DNA of 23,556 bases, from the IMG/VR virus record IMGVR_UViG_3300045999_003697, positions 1 through 23,556 of that record; one strand, given 5' to 3'. The position numbers and the translations under genes were made by a program. Below are positions 12,633 to 19,930 of this stretch, in pieces; position 1 is the stretch's first letter; each line of letters begins with the position of its first letter. The stretch comes from a virus. The notes beneath the pieces were generated by a model. It did no database searches, was not told the DNA's origin, and worked only from the letters and a program-made list of their open reading frames with translations.

Positions 12633-12773
12633 ATGAACTACCTCGGCTACCTCGATACGTGGAGCGTCTTCGACTTCACCGGCTGGTACCTCTTTGTTTC
12701 ACTCTTTTTCTTCGTCCTACGAGATGAGCTATACAAAAGCAGAACGCGCGGAAATCGCGAAGAACATTCGTGA
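12633..12773 (+). CDS. Small membrane protein, unknown function
   Basis: A 46-aa ORF (MNYLGYLDTWSVFDFTGWYL...) with one very hydrophobic segment about residues 18-29 (WYLFVSLFFFVL) and a basic C-terminus (RDELYKSRTRGNREEH). It is the first plausible gene after the repeat/hairpin region. Its 3' half overlaps the next gene by 50 bp in another frame. It could be a membrane-targeted small protein of superinfection exclusion type, but nothing proves it. Confidence 0.45.
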   Translation: MNYLGYLDTWSVFDFTGWYLFVSLFFFVLRDELYKSRTRGNREEHS

Positions 12774-12951
12774 GTACGCCAAAGAGCGGCGCATCGAATA
12801 CTGGAAGAACTACAACCTCAAAGACGACGAGGACACACGGTGCTTCACCAGATACGCCACGAACTACGATTACCTTTGGCTGCAAGCCGTCGCAGACGAC
12901 GTACTCGGAAAAATCAAGCACGATGAACTCCACTGGATTGACAAGGGTTAA
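12724..12951 (+). CDS. Small charged protein, unknown function
   Basis: A 75-aa protein (MSYTKAERAEIAKNIREYAK...), helical with many Lys/Glu/Tyr residues. ATG 12724 is preferred over 12694 because the longer start would add a hydrophobic stretch read mostly in the overlapping membrane ORF. It overlaps the ParB-like gene by 29 bp. No recognised domain. Confidence 0.55.
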   Translation: MSYTKAERAEIAKNIREYAKERRIEYWKNYNLKDDEDTRCFTRYATNYDYLWLQAVADDVLGKIKHDELHWIDKG

Positions 12952-13468
12952 GCTCTCCCAACTCAAGAGTAACCCAAACAACCCGCGAATAATCAAGGAC
13001 GATAAATTCCGGAAGCTGGTTCGGTCGATCACAGAGTTCCCCGAGATGCTCGAAGCCCGACCTATCGTCTGTGACCCCGACGGGGTAGTTCTAGGAGGCA
13101 ATATGAGGCTCAAAGCGTGCCGGGAGGCAGGGCTCAAGGAAGTACCCGCCTACGTCGTTACATGGGAGGAAGCGAAGCAGAGGGAGTTCATCATAAAGGA
13201 CAACGTAGGGTACGGAGAATGGGACTGGGACGAGCTCGCAAATACGTGGGACCCCGTCCAGCTCGAAGAATGGGGGCTCGATGTGTGGCAACCGGAAGAA
13301 GAGCCTAGTTTGGAGGACTTATTAGGCGAAGAGAAAGACAACCCTGCTAGTATGAAGATTACTTTTGCAAGCCCGGAGCAATTACAAAGGGCCGAAGTAG
13401 TAATACAGGAGTATCTTGATCGGGAATGCCCGGGCTCGTACTTTTCTATTTCGGTCGGTGCAGCATGA
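12923..13468 (+). CDS. ParB/Srx-fold protein
   Basis: A 181-aa protein. The N-terminal domain has the ParB nucleotide-binding signature: LKSNPNNPR (about 14-22), then VVLGGNMRLKACREAG and VPAYVV, equivalent to the GGxRR/GxR box of ParB-like proteins. A middle segment with KDNVGYGEWDWDEL and LEEWGLDVW is typical of the phage ParB-like family, which is often linked to DNA methylases. The C-terminus (MKITFASPEQLQRAEV... ) forms a small alpha/beta domain. ParB-fold domains bind and hydrolyse CTP or act as nucleases. It overlaps both neighbours (29 bp and ATGA), placing it in the modification operon. There is no ParA, so plasmid-like partitioning is unlikely. Confidence 0.75.
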   Translation: MNSTGLTRVKLSQLKSNPNNPRIIKDDKFRKLVRSITEFPEMLEARPIVCDPDGVVLGGNMRLKACREAGLKEVPAYVVTWEEAKQREFIIKDNVGYGEWDWDELANTWDPVQLEEWGLDVWQPEEEPSLEDLLGEEKDNPASMKITFASPEQLQRAEVVIQEYLDRECPGSYFSISVGAA

Positions 13469-14025
13469 CTATAAAGCCAGCGAGCCGCAAAGCGATAGAA
13501 TACGCGTGTCTAAATTTTCATTACGCAAAGACCGTTCCTTCTGTTTCTGTTGCTCACGCGATTTTTGAGGAGGACGTTTGGTGCGGTGTTGTTCTTTACG
13601 GACCGGGAGCAAGTGCGAAAATGGGAGAAAGTATAAACCTAAAACAAGGGCAGTTTCTTGAGCTGGTTCGGGTAGCCTTAAACGGAAAGCAGAAGGCTAC
13701 AAGTCAAGTTCTCGGCGCAAGCCTAAAAAAGCTAAACAAAACGGCCCCGGGAGTTCAAGCTGTAGTCAGCTACGCCGATAAAGGTCAAGAACACAAAGGA
13801 ATAATCTATCAGGCGACCAACTGGACCCTTGTAGAAGATATCGAAAGCTCCGGAGTAGAGTATTTTTATCTTGGGGAATGGAAACACGACCGCGGTAGAT
13901 ACGGATGGAAAACCGACTTTAGAACGTTACCTAAGAGAAAGAAAGCAGGAAAATACAAGTACATCTATTTCTTTAATAAGAAGCTCAAGAAACAATTCCC
14001 GTCTCTGCCATATCCAAAGAAATGA
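13465..14025 (+). CDS. Mom-family DNA adenine hypermodification protein
   Basis: A 186-aa protein. Features matching phage Mu Mom relatives are the N-terminal motif CLNFHYAKTVPS (15-26), ELVRVAL (66-72), and PGVQAVVSYADKGQEHKGII (95-114) followed by YQATNW, which is a GNAT-like acyl-transfer core. Mu Mom converts adenine to N6-methylcarbamoyl adenine and blocks many restriction enzymes. Here it would modify phage DNA at a site chosen by itself or with the upstream ParB-like protein or methyltransferase. Its sequence is visibly more A/T-rich than neighbours. ATG 13465 is chosen since the upstream start at 13426 reads in the ParB gene. It abuts the small terminase (ATGA), so modification and packaging genes are coupled. 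Confidence 0.72.
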   Translation: MTIKPASRKAIEYACLNFHYAKTVPSVSVAHAIFEEDVWCGVVLYGPGASAKMGESINLKQGQFLELVRVALNGKQKATSQVLGASLKKLNKTAPGVQAVVSYADKGQEHKGIIYQATNWTLVEDIESSGVEYFYLGEWKHDRGRYGWKTDFRTLPKRKKAGKYKYIYFFNKKLKKQFPSLPYPKK

Positions 14026-14354
14026 GCTCCACAAATTCTACACGTAAAAAGGACCTCTTAGACGCTCTGGAGCGTTCACTCGGCATCGTGTCCACAGCTT
14101 GCGAGAAGGTGGGTGTAGACCGCAAGACCCATTACAACTGGCTGAAGGACGATGCCGAATACAAGGAGGCGGTTCGAGCTATCGAAGAGCGGACTATCGA
14201 TTTCGCAGAATCGCACCTACACGCGCTCATCAAGGACAAGAACCCCGCCGCGACTATCTTCTTCCTAAAGACCAAAGGGAAGAACCGCGGCTACGTAGAA
14301 CGTCAAGAAATCGAAGTCAACGAGCCTCGGCCGCTTACGTGGTTTAAGGAATGA
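14022..14354 (+). CDS. Terminase small subunit
   Basis: A 110-aa protein with an N-terminal helix-turn-helix (LERSLGIVSTACEKVGVDRK, then HYNWLKDDAEY, about 16-47), the classical DNA-recognition part of small terminases of the phBC6A51/Tc3-like type. The rest is helical with an AESHLHALIKDKNPAATIFF segment of the oligomerisation region, ending NRGYVERQEIEV. It recognises the packaging start and loads the large subunit. It overlaps both the Mom-like gene and the large terminase by 4 bases. Confidence 0.82.
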   Translation: MSSTNSTRKKDLLDALERSLGIVSTACEKVGVDRKTHYNWLKDDAEYKEAVRAIEERTIDFAESHLHALIKDKNPAATIFFLKTKGKNRGYVERQEIEVNEPRPLTWFKE

Positions 14355-15496
14355 CCCTTGCACAGTCTTACTACGACTGCAAGAACTCGGCCTCACGCAT
14401 CCAGATACATCAAGGAGGCACCCGGTCGGGGAAGACCTATTCTATACTCCTTTGTCTTATCGAGTTCTGCTACAAGAACCCGAACGCGGGAGCCGTCGTT
14501 ACCGTAGCCCGGAAGACCTTCCCGGCTCTGCGTGCTTCCGTCATGCGGGACTTCTTTTCTATCCTCGAACGGGAGGAGATATACAACCCCGAGCTCCACA
14601 ACAAAAGCGACGCTACCTACCTCCTCTTCGGGAACCTCGTGGAGTTCATCTCCGTAGACCAGCCCCAAAAGGTGCGAGGCAGGAAGCGGGATATCCTTTT
14701 CATAAACGAAGCGAACGAGGTCTCTCTGGAGGACTGGAGGCAGCTCCTCCTTCGGACTACCCTCAAGGCAATAATCGACTACAACCCTTCGGATGAGTTT
14801 CACTGGATTTACGACGAAGTAATACCCCGAGACGATGCGCAATTCTTCAAGACGACCTACCGAGACAACCCCTTCCTACCGGCGGAACTCGTCGCCGAAA
14901 TTGAACGGCTACAAGTGGCCGACGAGAACTTCTGGAGGGTCTACGGACTCGGAGAGCGAGGAGCATCCCGAAGCACCGTCTTCACCCACTACACCACAGT
15001 AGACCGCGTAGGCCCGGAATGGAAGCTCGTAGCCTACGGGCTAGACTTCGGGTATACGAACGATCCGACCGCGGTGGTAGGAGTCTACACCGACGGATAC
15101 GGGTACCTTCTCGACGAGGTGCTCTACCGAACCGGACTCTCGAACCGGGAGATATCTAAGCTGCTCGAGGTAGGGAAGGCTCAGGTGATAGCCGACTCCG
15201 CAGAACCCAAATCTATCGACGAGCTCCACGGGTACGGGCTCAACGTCCACCACGCAAGGAAGGGCCCCGACTCCGTACGGGCGGGGATTCAGTTCCTTCA
15301 ATCTCGACCCCTTGCGGTGACCTCTGGGAGCGTGAACCTCATCAAGGAACTGAGGAACTACAAGTGGAAGGAAGACAAGAACGGGAAGGTCCTAAACGAG
15401 CCCGTGGACGCGTTCAACCACGCTATCGACGCGGCGAGGTACGCGGCTATGTTCAATCAGTCAAACCCCAACTTCGGGAGGTATCGGATAGGCTAA
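14351..15496 (+). CDS. Terminase large subunit
   Basis: A 381-aa packaging motor. Walker A GGTRSGKT (22-29), Walker B ILFINE (115-120, catalytic Glu120) and then a coupling region define the ATPase. The nuclease (RNase H-like) domain starts about residue 225 with LDFGYTNDPTA (Asp232), ADSAEPKS (Asp282) and DAFNHAIDAARYA (Asp353 and Asp360), the expected acidic triad. It pumps DNA into the prohead through the portal and cuts it. It is a compact TerL of the PBSX/Terminase_3 type. It is followed by a possible promoter at its 3' end. The corresponding portal gene is far away at 2385. Confidence 0.92.
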   Translation: MTLAQSYYDCKNSASRIQIHQGGTRSGKTYSILLCLIEFCYKNPNAGAVVTVARKTFPALRASVMRDFFSILEREEIYNPELHNKSDATYLLFGNLVEFISVDQPQKVRGRKRDILFINEANEVSLEDWRQLLLRTTLKAIIDYNPSDEFHWIYDEVIPRDDAQFFKTTYRDNPFLPAELVAEIERLQVADENFWRVYGLGERGASRSTVFTHYTTVDRVGPEWKLVAYGLDFGYTNDPTAVVGVYTDGYGYLLDEVLYRTGLSNREISKLLEVGKAQVIADSAEPKSIDELHGYGLNVHHARKGPDSVRAGIQFLQSRPLAVTSGSVNLIKELRNYKWKEDKNGKVLNEPVDAFNHAIDAARYAAMFNQSNPNFGRYRIG

Positions 15497-15501
15497 CTTT
15501 G
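15494..15501 (+). promoter_or_regulatory. Possible Bacteroidota -7 element before the tail module
   Basis: TAACTTTG (15494-15501) fits TAnnTTTG and overlaps the terminase stop codon. No good TTTG lies at 21 bases upstream; TTCGGGAGG at 15474-15482 is the closest. It is 32 bases before ATG 15533, in the longest gap of this stretch. It may be a late promoter that needs an activator. Confidence 0.35.
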
Positions 15502-15532
15502 AGGAATCCACCCTCTTCCGTTATTCTCTCGT

Positions 15533-16206
15533 ATGAACATCCCCTACCGCTGGGCAGACCTCACGCTCGGAGACCTTCAGGTACTAATGTCGAACGCGCC
15601 CGATCTGGAAAAGGTCGGCCACGTATGCCGCCTCTCGAAAGAGGAGGTACTGAAGCTCCCGATGGGAACCGTACTCGACGCGCTCAACAGGATTAACCAC
15701 ATCCCCGAAGTAGCCCGGCACGAGCAGGTGATCACAATCGAAGGGAAGAAGTACGGCTTCGTAAAAGACTGGGACGAGTTCACCACCGGGGAGTGGATAG
15801 ACTGCGAAAGCTATCAGGAGGACTTCTGGCCGAACGCTCACAAAATCATGGCCGTTCTCTACCGTCCTATGAAGTACCACGTAGGGAAAGAATACAGCCT
15901 AAAGAAGTACACGGCCAAAGAGGACGCGGAGCCGTTCAAAGGGATGCCAGCCGACCTCTTTTCAGGTGCGCTGCTTTTTTTTTGGAATACAAGAATAACA
16001 CGTCTGCAAACTTTGCAAGCGTCTTTGCTGGAGGTGACGGAGGGAGTTCTCAATTCTACGAGAAGTGGAAGTGGTACCCGATCCTCTACACGCTCGCGAA
16101 CAACGATGTTCTCCAGATGGATAAAATCACGGAGCTTCCGGTTCACGTCGTACTTCAGCACCTCGCGTTCCTCAAAGACCTAGCTATAGAGCAAAAGAAG
16201 AGATGA
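15533..16206 (+). CDS. Frame-switching gene, candidate tail assembly chaperone
   Basis: Two frames join into one protein of about 224 aa. The first frame is coding-like from MNIPYRWADLTLGDLQVLMS to FSGALLFF at the T run 15975-15983; after it the same frame turns into a Ser/Arg/Thr-rich shadow to 16183. The -1 frame, a shadow before the T run, becomes coding-like afterwards (LEYKNNTSANFASVFAGG to 16206). A -1 slip at T_TTT_TTT would give the fused product. An early-tail gene with a -1 slip upstream of the tape measure fits a G/GT-type chaperone, which holds the tape measure before tube assembly. However, both frames stop close together, so a homopolymer sequencing error or a T10 allele is an equally good explanation. 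Confidence 0.6.
15975..15983 (+). other. Run of nine T, slippery site
   Basis: Zero-frame codons CTT TTT TTT TGG cover the run, so T_TTT_TTT at 15976-15982 is a perfect slippery heptamer; the -1 frame continues TTG GAA TAC. A stem with one mismatch (ACGTCTGCAA 16000-16009, TTGCAAGCGT 16013-16022) starts 17 bases downstream. Nine T is also long enough for RNA polymerase slippage. Confidence 0.65.
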
Positions 16207-18257
16207 TCACACTAAACACGATTGTAAAGAGGTTCGAGGACTTCGCAGATAACCACTTCTTCATCCGCTCCTTCTCGTTTGGAGGGCCGGAGGATGTGGA
16301 TCTGGAGAAGTTCGACCAATACCCTCTCCTTCACCTCATCTACACGGGAGCGACGTACGAGGACACTACCAAGACCCTCGACTTCGAGGTATATATCTTC
16401 GACCTTCCTTCGGCCTATGAGGACAAGAACGAGCGCCAGAAGGAGGTAGTAAGCGATGCGGAACAATGCGCAGAGGATATCCTCGCAGATATCGCGAACG
16501 GGCAGAACATCTTTATCGACTCGGAAGACTACGAGATAGCGAACGCCAGCGTCACTCCCCTTCAGGAAGCGAACTCGAACGTACTCGCGGGCGTTCTTCT
16601 GGAGCTTTCTATCACGCTACCCTACGATCGCTCTGCGTGCGATGCACCGATTAACGGTGTACAGCCGGAGGGAGGCGGGTTCGTCTACCAGCGCCGCGGA
16701 TTGCTCCGGGTTCTCACGCAGAACGGGACGGTAGATGTTCTTTCGGTGAATACTATCAAGGTCACGAACGGAACCCTCACGGACGAGGGGAACGGCGTGG
16801 TCTCTATCGACACGGGAGGAGGCGGAGGCGCTACGAATCTGGACGACCTCGCAGACGTGATTATCACGGACCCTCTGGACCACGATTCTCTCGTGTACGA
16901 CGAGGTAACCGGAGACTGGATTAACGGAGCCCCGAAAGCTCTCGATATGCCGGTCTATAACGGCAGCGGAGCTATCATTTCGAAGGGAGCCCTATGCAAG
17001 GCTATCGGAACGCATGGAGACCGCGTTTCTGTGGGTCTCTTTGACCTCGACGTAGACGACCCAAAGGTTCTCGTGGGTCTAGCTACGGCACAGCTCGCCA
17101 TTGCAGGAACGGGACACGTACGGACCTACGGAGAGCTTCGCGGAATTGCTACCGACACGTACCCAGTCGGAACGATTCTATACGCTTCGGGGACTGCGGG
17201 AACCCTTTCCTCTACCGCGGGTTCTCCAGAGCTCGCCATTGCTATCGTGACCAGATCACAACAGAATACCGGGCGGCTCTTCATTCGGTCGTGGACCCCG
17301 AACTCGGGAAAGGCATTCCGGTATGTTACTGCGGGCGGGAATACACTCGAAGCGGAGAAGCAAGAAGATACCTTGACGCTTACCGCGGCGGGAGGTATGA
17401 CTATCACGAGCGTAACGGGAACCGATACTATCACGCTTGATTCCGCTCGGCTTGACGACGACGACGTAACGCTCTCGGGCATTCGGGAAATTGACCTGAA
17501 CGGAGAGAACCTAAATTTTACTAGTTCAGGCTTTGATATACTGCTAGTGGAAGCCGATGGGGTTAGTATGACCGACCCGGTAATTCGCAACTACACCGGC
17601 GGAACGGGTGGAAAAATTACCCTCGCAGAGGCTACCACGAACGGGGGAAGCTCAATTGCAATCAAGGCACCTGATTCACTTGCAGCTACCACGACCTACA
17701 CCCTCCCTTCAGCCGACGGAACCAGCGGGCAGGTACTCGCGACGAACGCGGCGGGAGGTCTTTCGTGGACCACACGGGCGGCGAATAGCTTTGAGACCAT
17801 CGCGGTAGCTGGGCAGTCGCCTATCGTGGCGGACACGCATACGGATACGCTCACGATTGTAGCGGGCTCGGGTATCACGCTCACGACGAACGCAGGAACG
17901 GACACGCTCACGATTGCATCCACTGGAGGAGGAGGTGGCAGCTCTTACAGCGTGGTACGCACACAAAGCGGAACAAGCTACACCCTCGCTGCTAGTGATG
18001 CAGGGGCCTATATTTTAACTTCAGGCACTACGACGGTAACTATAACCGTCCCGCCTCAATCCTCCGTGACGTGGGCAGCAGATACGGAAATCTACTTTGA
18101 GCAAAACAATACCGGCCAAATTGCAATTCTAGCAGGCACAGGAGTGACCGTCAACACGAGCGAAACGCTCAAGACGGCTGGCCGATATGCCGTTATAGCT
18201 CTGAAGCGCGTAGCTTCTGACACGTGGACACTCACCGGTGAACGCCAGCTCGCATGA
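16203..18257 (+). CDS. Tail-terminator-like domain fused to a tail fibre
   Basis: A 684-aa protein that appears to be a fusion. Residues 1-150 (ITLNTIVKRFEDFADNHFFI... LLELSITLPYDRS) look like the stand-alone tail-terminator/completion proteins of Bacteroidota phages, with a beta-alpha plan and the YPLLHLIYTGATYED strand. From about 150 on it is a Gly/Thr/Ser-rich beta-repeat fibre with two Gly-rich hinges (near 205-209 and 575-580) and repeated T-D-T-L/I-T-L/I strands (e.g. DNA repeats at 17841-17861 and 17898-17918). It overlaps the preceding gene and the LamG gene by 4 bp. The fibre half likely projects from the virion toward the host. A frame error that fuses two genes cannot be excluded, although the reading frame is clean. 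Confidence 0.6.
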   Translation: MITLNTIVKRFEDFADNHFFIRSFSFGGPEDVDLEKFDQYPLLHLIYTGATYEDTTKTLDFEVYIFDLPSAYEDKNERQKEVVSDAEQCAEDILADIANGQNIFIDSEDYEIANASVTPLQEANSNVLAGVLLELSITLPYDRSACDAPINGVQPEGGGFVYQRRGLLRVLTQNGTVDVLSVNTIKVTNGTLTDEGNGVVSIDTGGGGGATNLDDLADVIITDPLDHDSLVYDEVTGDWINGAPKALDMPVYNGSGAIISKGALCKAIGTHGDRVSVGLFDLDVDDPKVLVGLATAQLAIAGTGHVRTYGELRGIATDTYPVGTILYASGTAGTLSSTAGSPELAIAIVTRSQQNTGRLFIRSWTPNSGKAFRYVTAGGNTLEAEKQEDTLTLTAAGGMTITSVTGTDTITLDSARLDDDDVTLSGIREIDLNGENLNFTSSGFDILLVEADGVSMTDPVIRNYTGGTGGKITLAEATTNGGSSIAIKAPDSLAATTTYTLPSADGTSGQVLATNAAGGLSWTTRAANSFETIAVAGQSPIVADTHTDTLTIVAGSGITLTTNAGTDTLTIASTGGGGGSSYSVVRTQSGTSYTLAASDAGAYILTSGTTTVTITVPPQSSVTWAADTEIYFEQNNTGQIAILAGTGVTVNTSETLKTAGRYAVIALKRVASDTWTLTGERQLA

Positions 18258-18988
18258 TGTTCCTTAAAGCAGTAAGCGCCGCACGGCTTGAGGGAATCGT
18301 TACGACGAACCTCTCGCTGTATCTCTCGGCGCACGATACGGACAGCTACCCGGGCTCTGGCACTACGTGGACAGATTTAAGCACGAACGCGAACAACGCG
18401 ACGCTGTACAACAGCCCGACCTTCCTAACCGACAACGGCGGTATTTTAGATTTTGACGGCGTCAACGATTACGGCGACGGAACCACAGCCACGGGCACAC
18501 CATGGGCATTTGGTAGTGGTGCCTTTACGGTTGAACAATGGATTAAATGGGATTCTACAACCAGCGGCTATAGAACGGCTGCTATTGACGCACGAAACCG
18601 AAATCTTGCAATTTCACAGTCACTTAATTTTGGCTTTTCTGATTACATAAATTCGTCCAATAAGTACACGATATTCCGCGCAACGAGTGACGTCTTTGTA
18701 TCAAATGCAAGTATTAGTGGGGCTACTTGGTATCACATTGTTTTTAGCAGGAACAGCACGGCCACAAATGATGCGCGGCTGTACATCAATAATGTACTTG
18801 ATAAAACAGCTACACAAGGCCAAACGTGGAGCGATTACGGTTCCTACTATATCGCTCGAATCATTAACGCTACGCCGCTTTATTTTAACGGAAAGCTGGC
18901 GCAGCTACGCGTATACAAAGGCAAAGCGTTGACGGCCGCAGAAGTGACAAGAAACTGGAACGCACACCGAAGATTGTACGGACTATGA
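18254..18988 (+). CDS. LamG/concanavalin A-like lectin, putative receptor-binding protein
   Basis: A 244-aa protein. Signature strands of a LamG jelly roll are present in order: ILDFDGVNDYGDG (about 64-76), FTVEQWIKW, TWYHIVFSRN, ARLYINNVLDK, then the C-terminal LAQLRVYKGKALTAAEVTRN, which closes the domain. Residues 1-60 are a short N-terminal attachment segment. These domains bind glycans and are common on phage tail fibres, so this is probably the cell-recognition protein riding on the fibre encoded just upstream (ATGA overlap). The gene is more A/T-rich in its second half than its neighbours, which fits exchange of receptor-binding modules. Confidence 0.75.
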   Translation: MMFLKAVSAARLEGIVTTNLSLYLSAHDTDSYPGSGTTWTDLSTNANNATLYNSPTFLTDNGGILDFDGVNDYGDGTTATGTPWAFGSGAFTVEQWIKWDSTTSGYRTAAIDARNRNLAISQSLNFGFSDYINSSNKYTIFRATSDVFVSNASISGATWYHIVFSRNSTATNDARLYINNVLDKTATQGQTWSDYGSYYIARIINATPLYFNGKLAQLRVYKGKALTAAEVTRNWNAHRRLYGL

Positions 18989-19227
18989 GCGACAGATACT
19001 ACCGCATAATTTCCCGCGAAACCTTTGACCGAGCGCCCCTTGGTGGGATTAAAGGCAACCGCGATAGCCAGCGGATGAGCATTGATCAAACACAGGTTAT
19101 TGTTGAACGCGCCGCAGAGCTTCGCGCCAATGACCGCTGGGTTGATGAAGTTGAGGCATTACAAATAGTCAGCGGACCGGAATGGTCGGAAGCTGACCCC
19201 TACGCATGGTGCCGTGAGCAAGCCTAA
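18985..19227 (+). CDS. Small protein downstream of the lectin, unknown function
   Basis: An 80-aa protein (MSDRYYRIISRETFDRAPLG...), hydrophilic and charged, ending in YAWCREQA. It starts 4 bases before the lectin stop (ATGA) and so is coupled to it. It may be a fibre chaperone, a common neighbour of fibre genes, but no domain is visible. Confidence 0.55.
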   Translation: MSDRYYRIISRETFDRAPLGGIKGNRDSQRMSIDQTQVIVERAAELRANDRWVDEVEALQIVSGPEWSEADPYAWCREQA

Positions 19228-19354
19228 AGCACAAGCGGCACCCGTTCGGATTGAGCGGAAGATTTCGCGGCCCGGAGTGCACGCGAAGACAAAGCAGGGA
19301 ACTCACAAAGGCTCTAAACTGTACAAGAAGACCTATAAGGGTCAAGGACGATGA
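19214..19354 (+). CDS. Small basic protein (RPGVHAKTK...KGQGR type)
   Basis: A 46-aa ORF starting at GTG 19214, overlapping the previous gene by 14 bp and the next by ATGA. The Lys/Arg-rich sequence (RKISRPGVHAKTKQGTHKGS, ending YKKTYKGQGR) matches a tiny basic protein found before gp10-like genes in Bacteroidota phages, as I remember it. Its role is unknown; virion-DNA or nucleic acid contact is possible. Confidence 0.6.
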   Translation: MSKPKAQAAPVRIERKISRPGVHAKTKQGTHKGSKLYKKTYKGQGR

Positions 19355-19929
19355 GCAAGGAAGCTTCGAAGCTGTGGGTGGAGTTTGCTCAAGAGGTGCT
19401 GGATGCCTCGAAGCGTGAGCTCGGAACGAAACGTATCGGGAAGAACAAGAACTACGGGGTAGCTACGAGGACCCTCCAGCGGTCGCTCGCGTTTAAGTTC
19501 CGTTTCGGGAAGACCGGAGTCTCGGAGATTCAGCTCTACGCGAAAGGGAAAGCTTCGAGCTATGCCTCTTTCGTGCATTGGGGAGTGAACGGGACGCAGG
19601 TACGCCACGGCTCCCCTTTCTCCTTTACTACAAAGCAACCTCCTACCGAAGCGGTACGGGCGTGGATGAAGGTGAAGCCGATTCGTCTCAGGGATCCGAA
19701 GACGGGAGCGTTCATAAAGCCTACGGAGGCGAAGCTGAACTCGGCCGCGTTCCTCATCGCTCGAGGCATCAAGCGTAAAGGAATCACACCGCTCCGTTAT
19801 TTCATCAACGGGTACGACTGGGCCATTCGCCGCAAAGGGGACAAGCTCGCTCAAGCGGTAGGTGAGGATTTCGTTCGGAAACTCGTAGCTACGGCAAGCC
19901 CGGTGACTCTTACTGTGAAGCCCAAATAA
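19351..19929 (+). CDS. HK97 gp10-like head-tail joining/tail component
   Basis: A 192-aa protein. It carries the pattern of HK97 gp10-family proteins: a helical N-terminus, YASFVHWGVNGTQVRHGSPF (about 70-89; F-V-x-x-G and Gly-rich turn), and a C-terminal RGIKRKGITPLRYFINGYDW. The protein is basic, as is typical. It would sit at the head-tail interface or bind the tail terminator. It starts 4 bases before the stop of the small basic ORF and is one base from the next gene. Confidence 0.6.
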   Translation: MSKEASKLWVEFAQEVLDASKRELGTKRIGKNKNYGVATRTLQRSLAFKFRFGKTGVSEIQLYAKGKASSYASFVHWGVNGTQVRHGSPFSFTTKQPPTEAVRAWMKVKPIRLRDPKTGAFIKPTEAKLNSAAFLIARGIKRKGITPLRYFINGYDWAIRRKGDKLAQAVGEDFVRKLVATASPVTLTVKPK

Positions 19930-19930
19930 C

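Noticed and set aside
12923-13468. ParB-like protein as a plasmid partition system
   Set aside because: There is no ParA ATPase or centromere-like array next to it that would support partitioning, and it is embedded in the modification operon.
15793-15980. 5' part of the second frame of the split gene as an independent gene
   Set aside because: Before the T run this frame is Arg/Gly-rich shadow of the first frame; it becomes coding-like only after the run.
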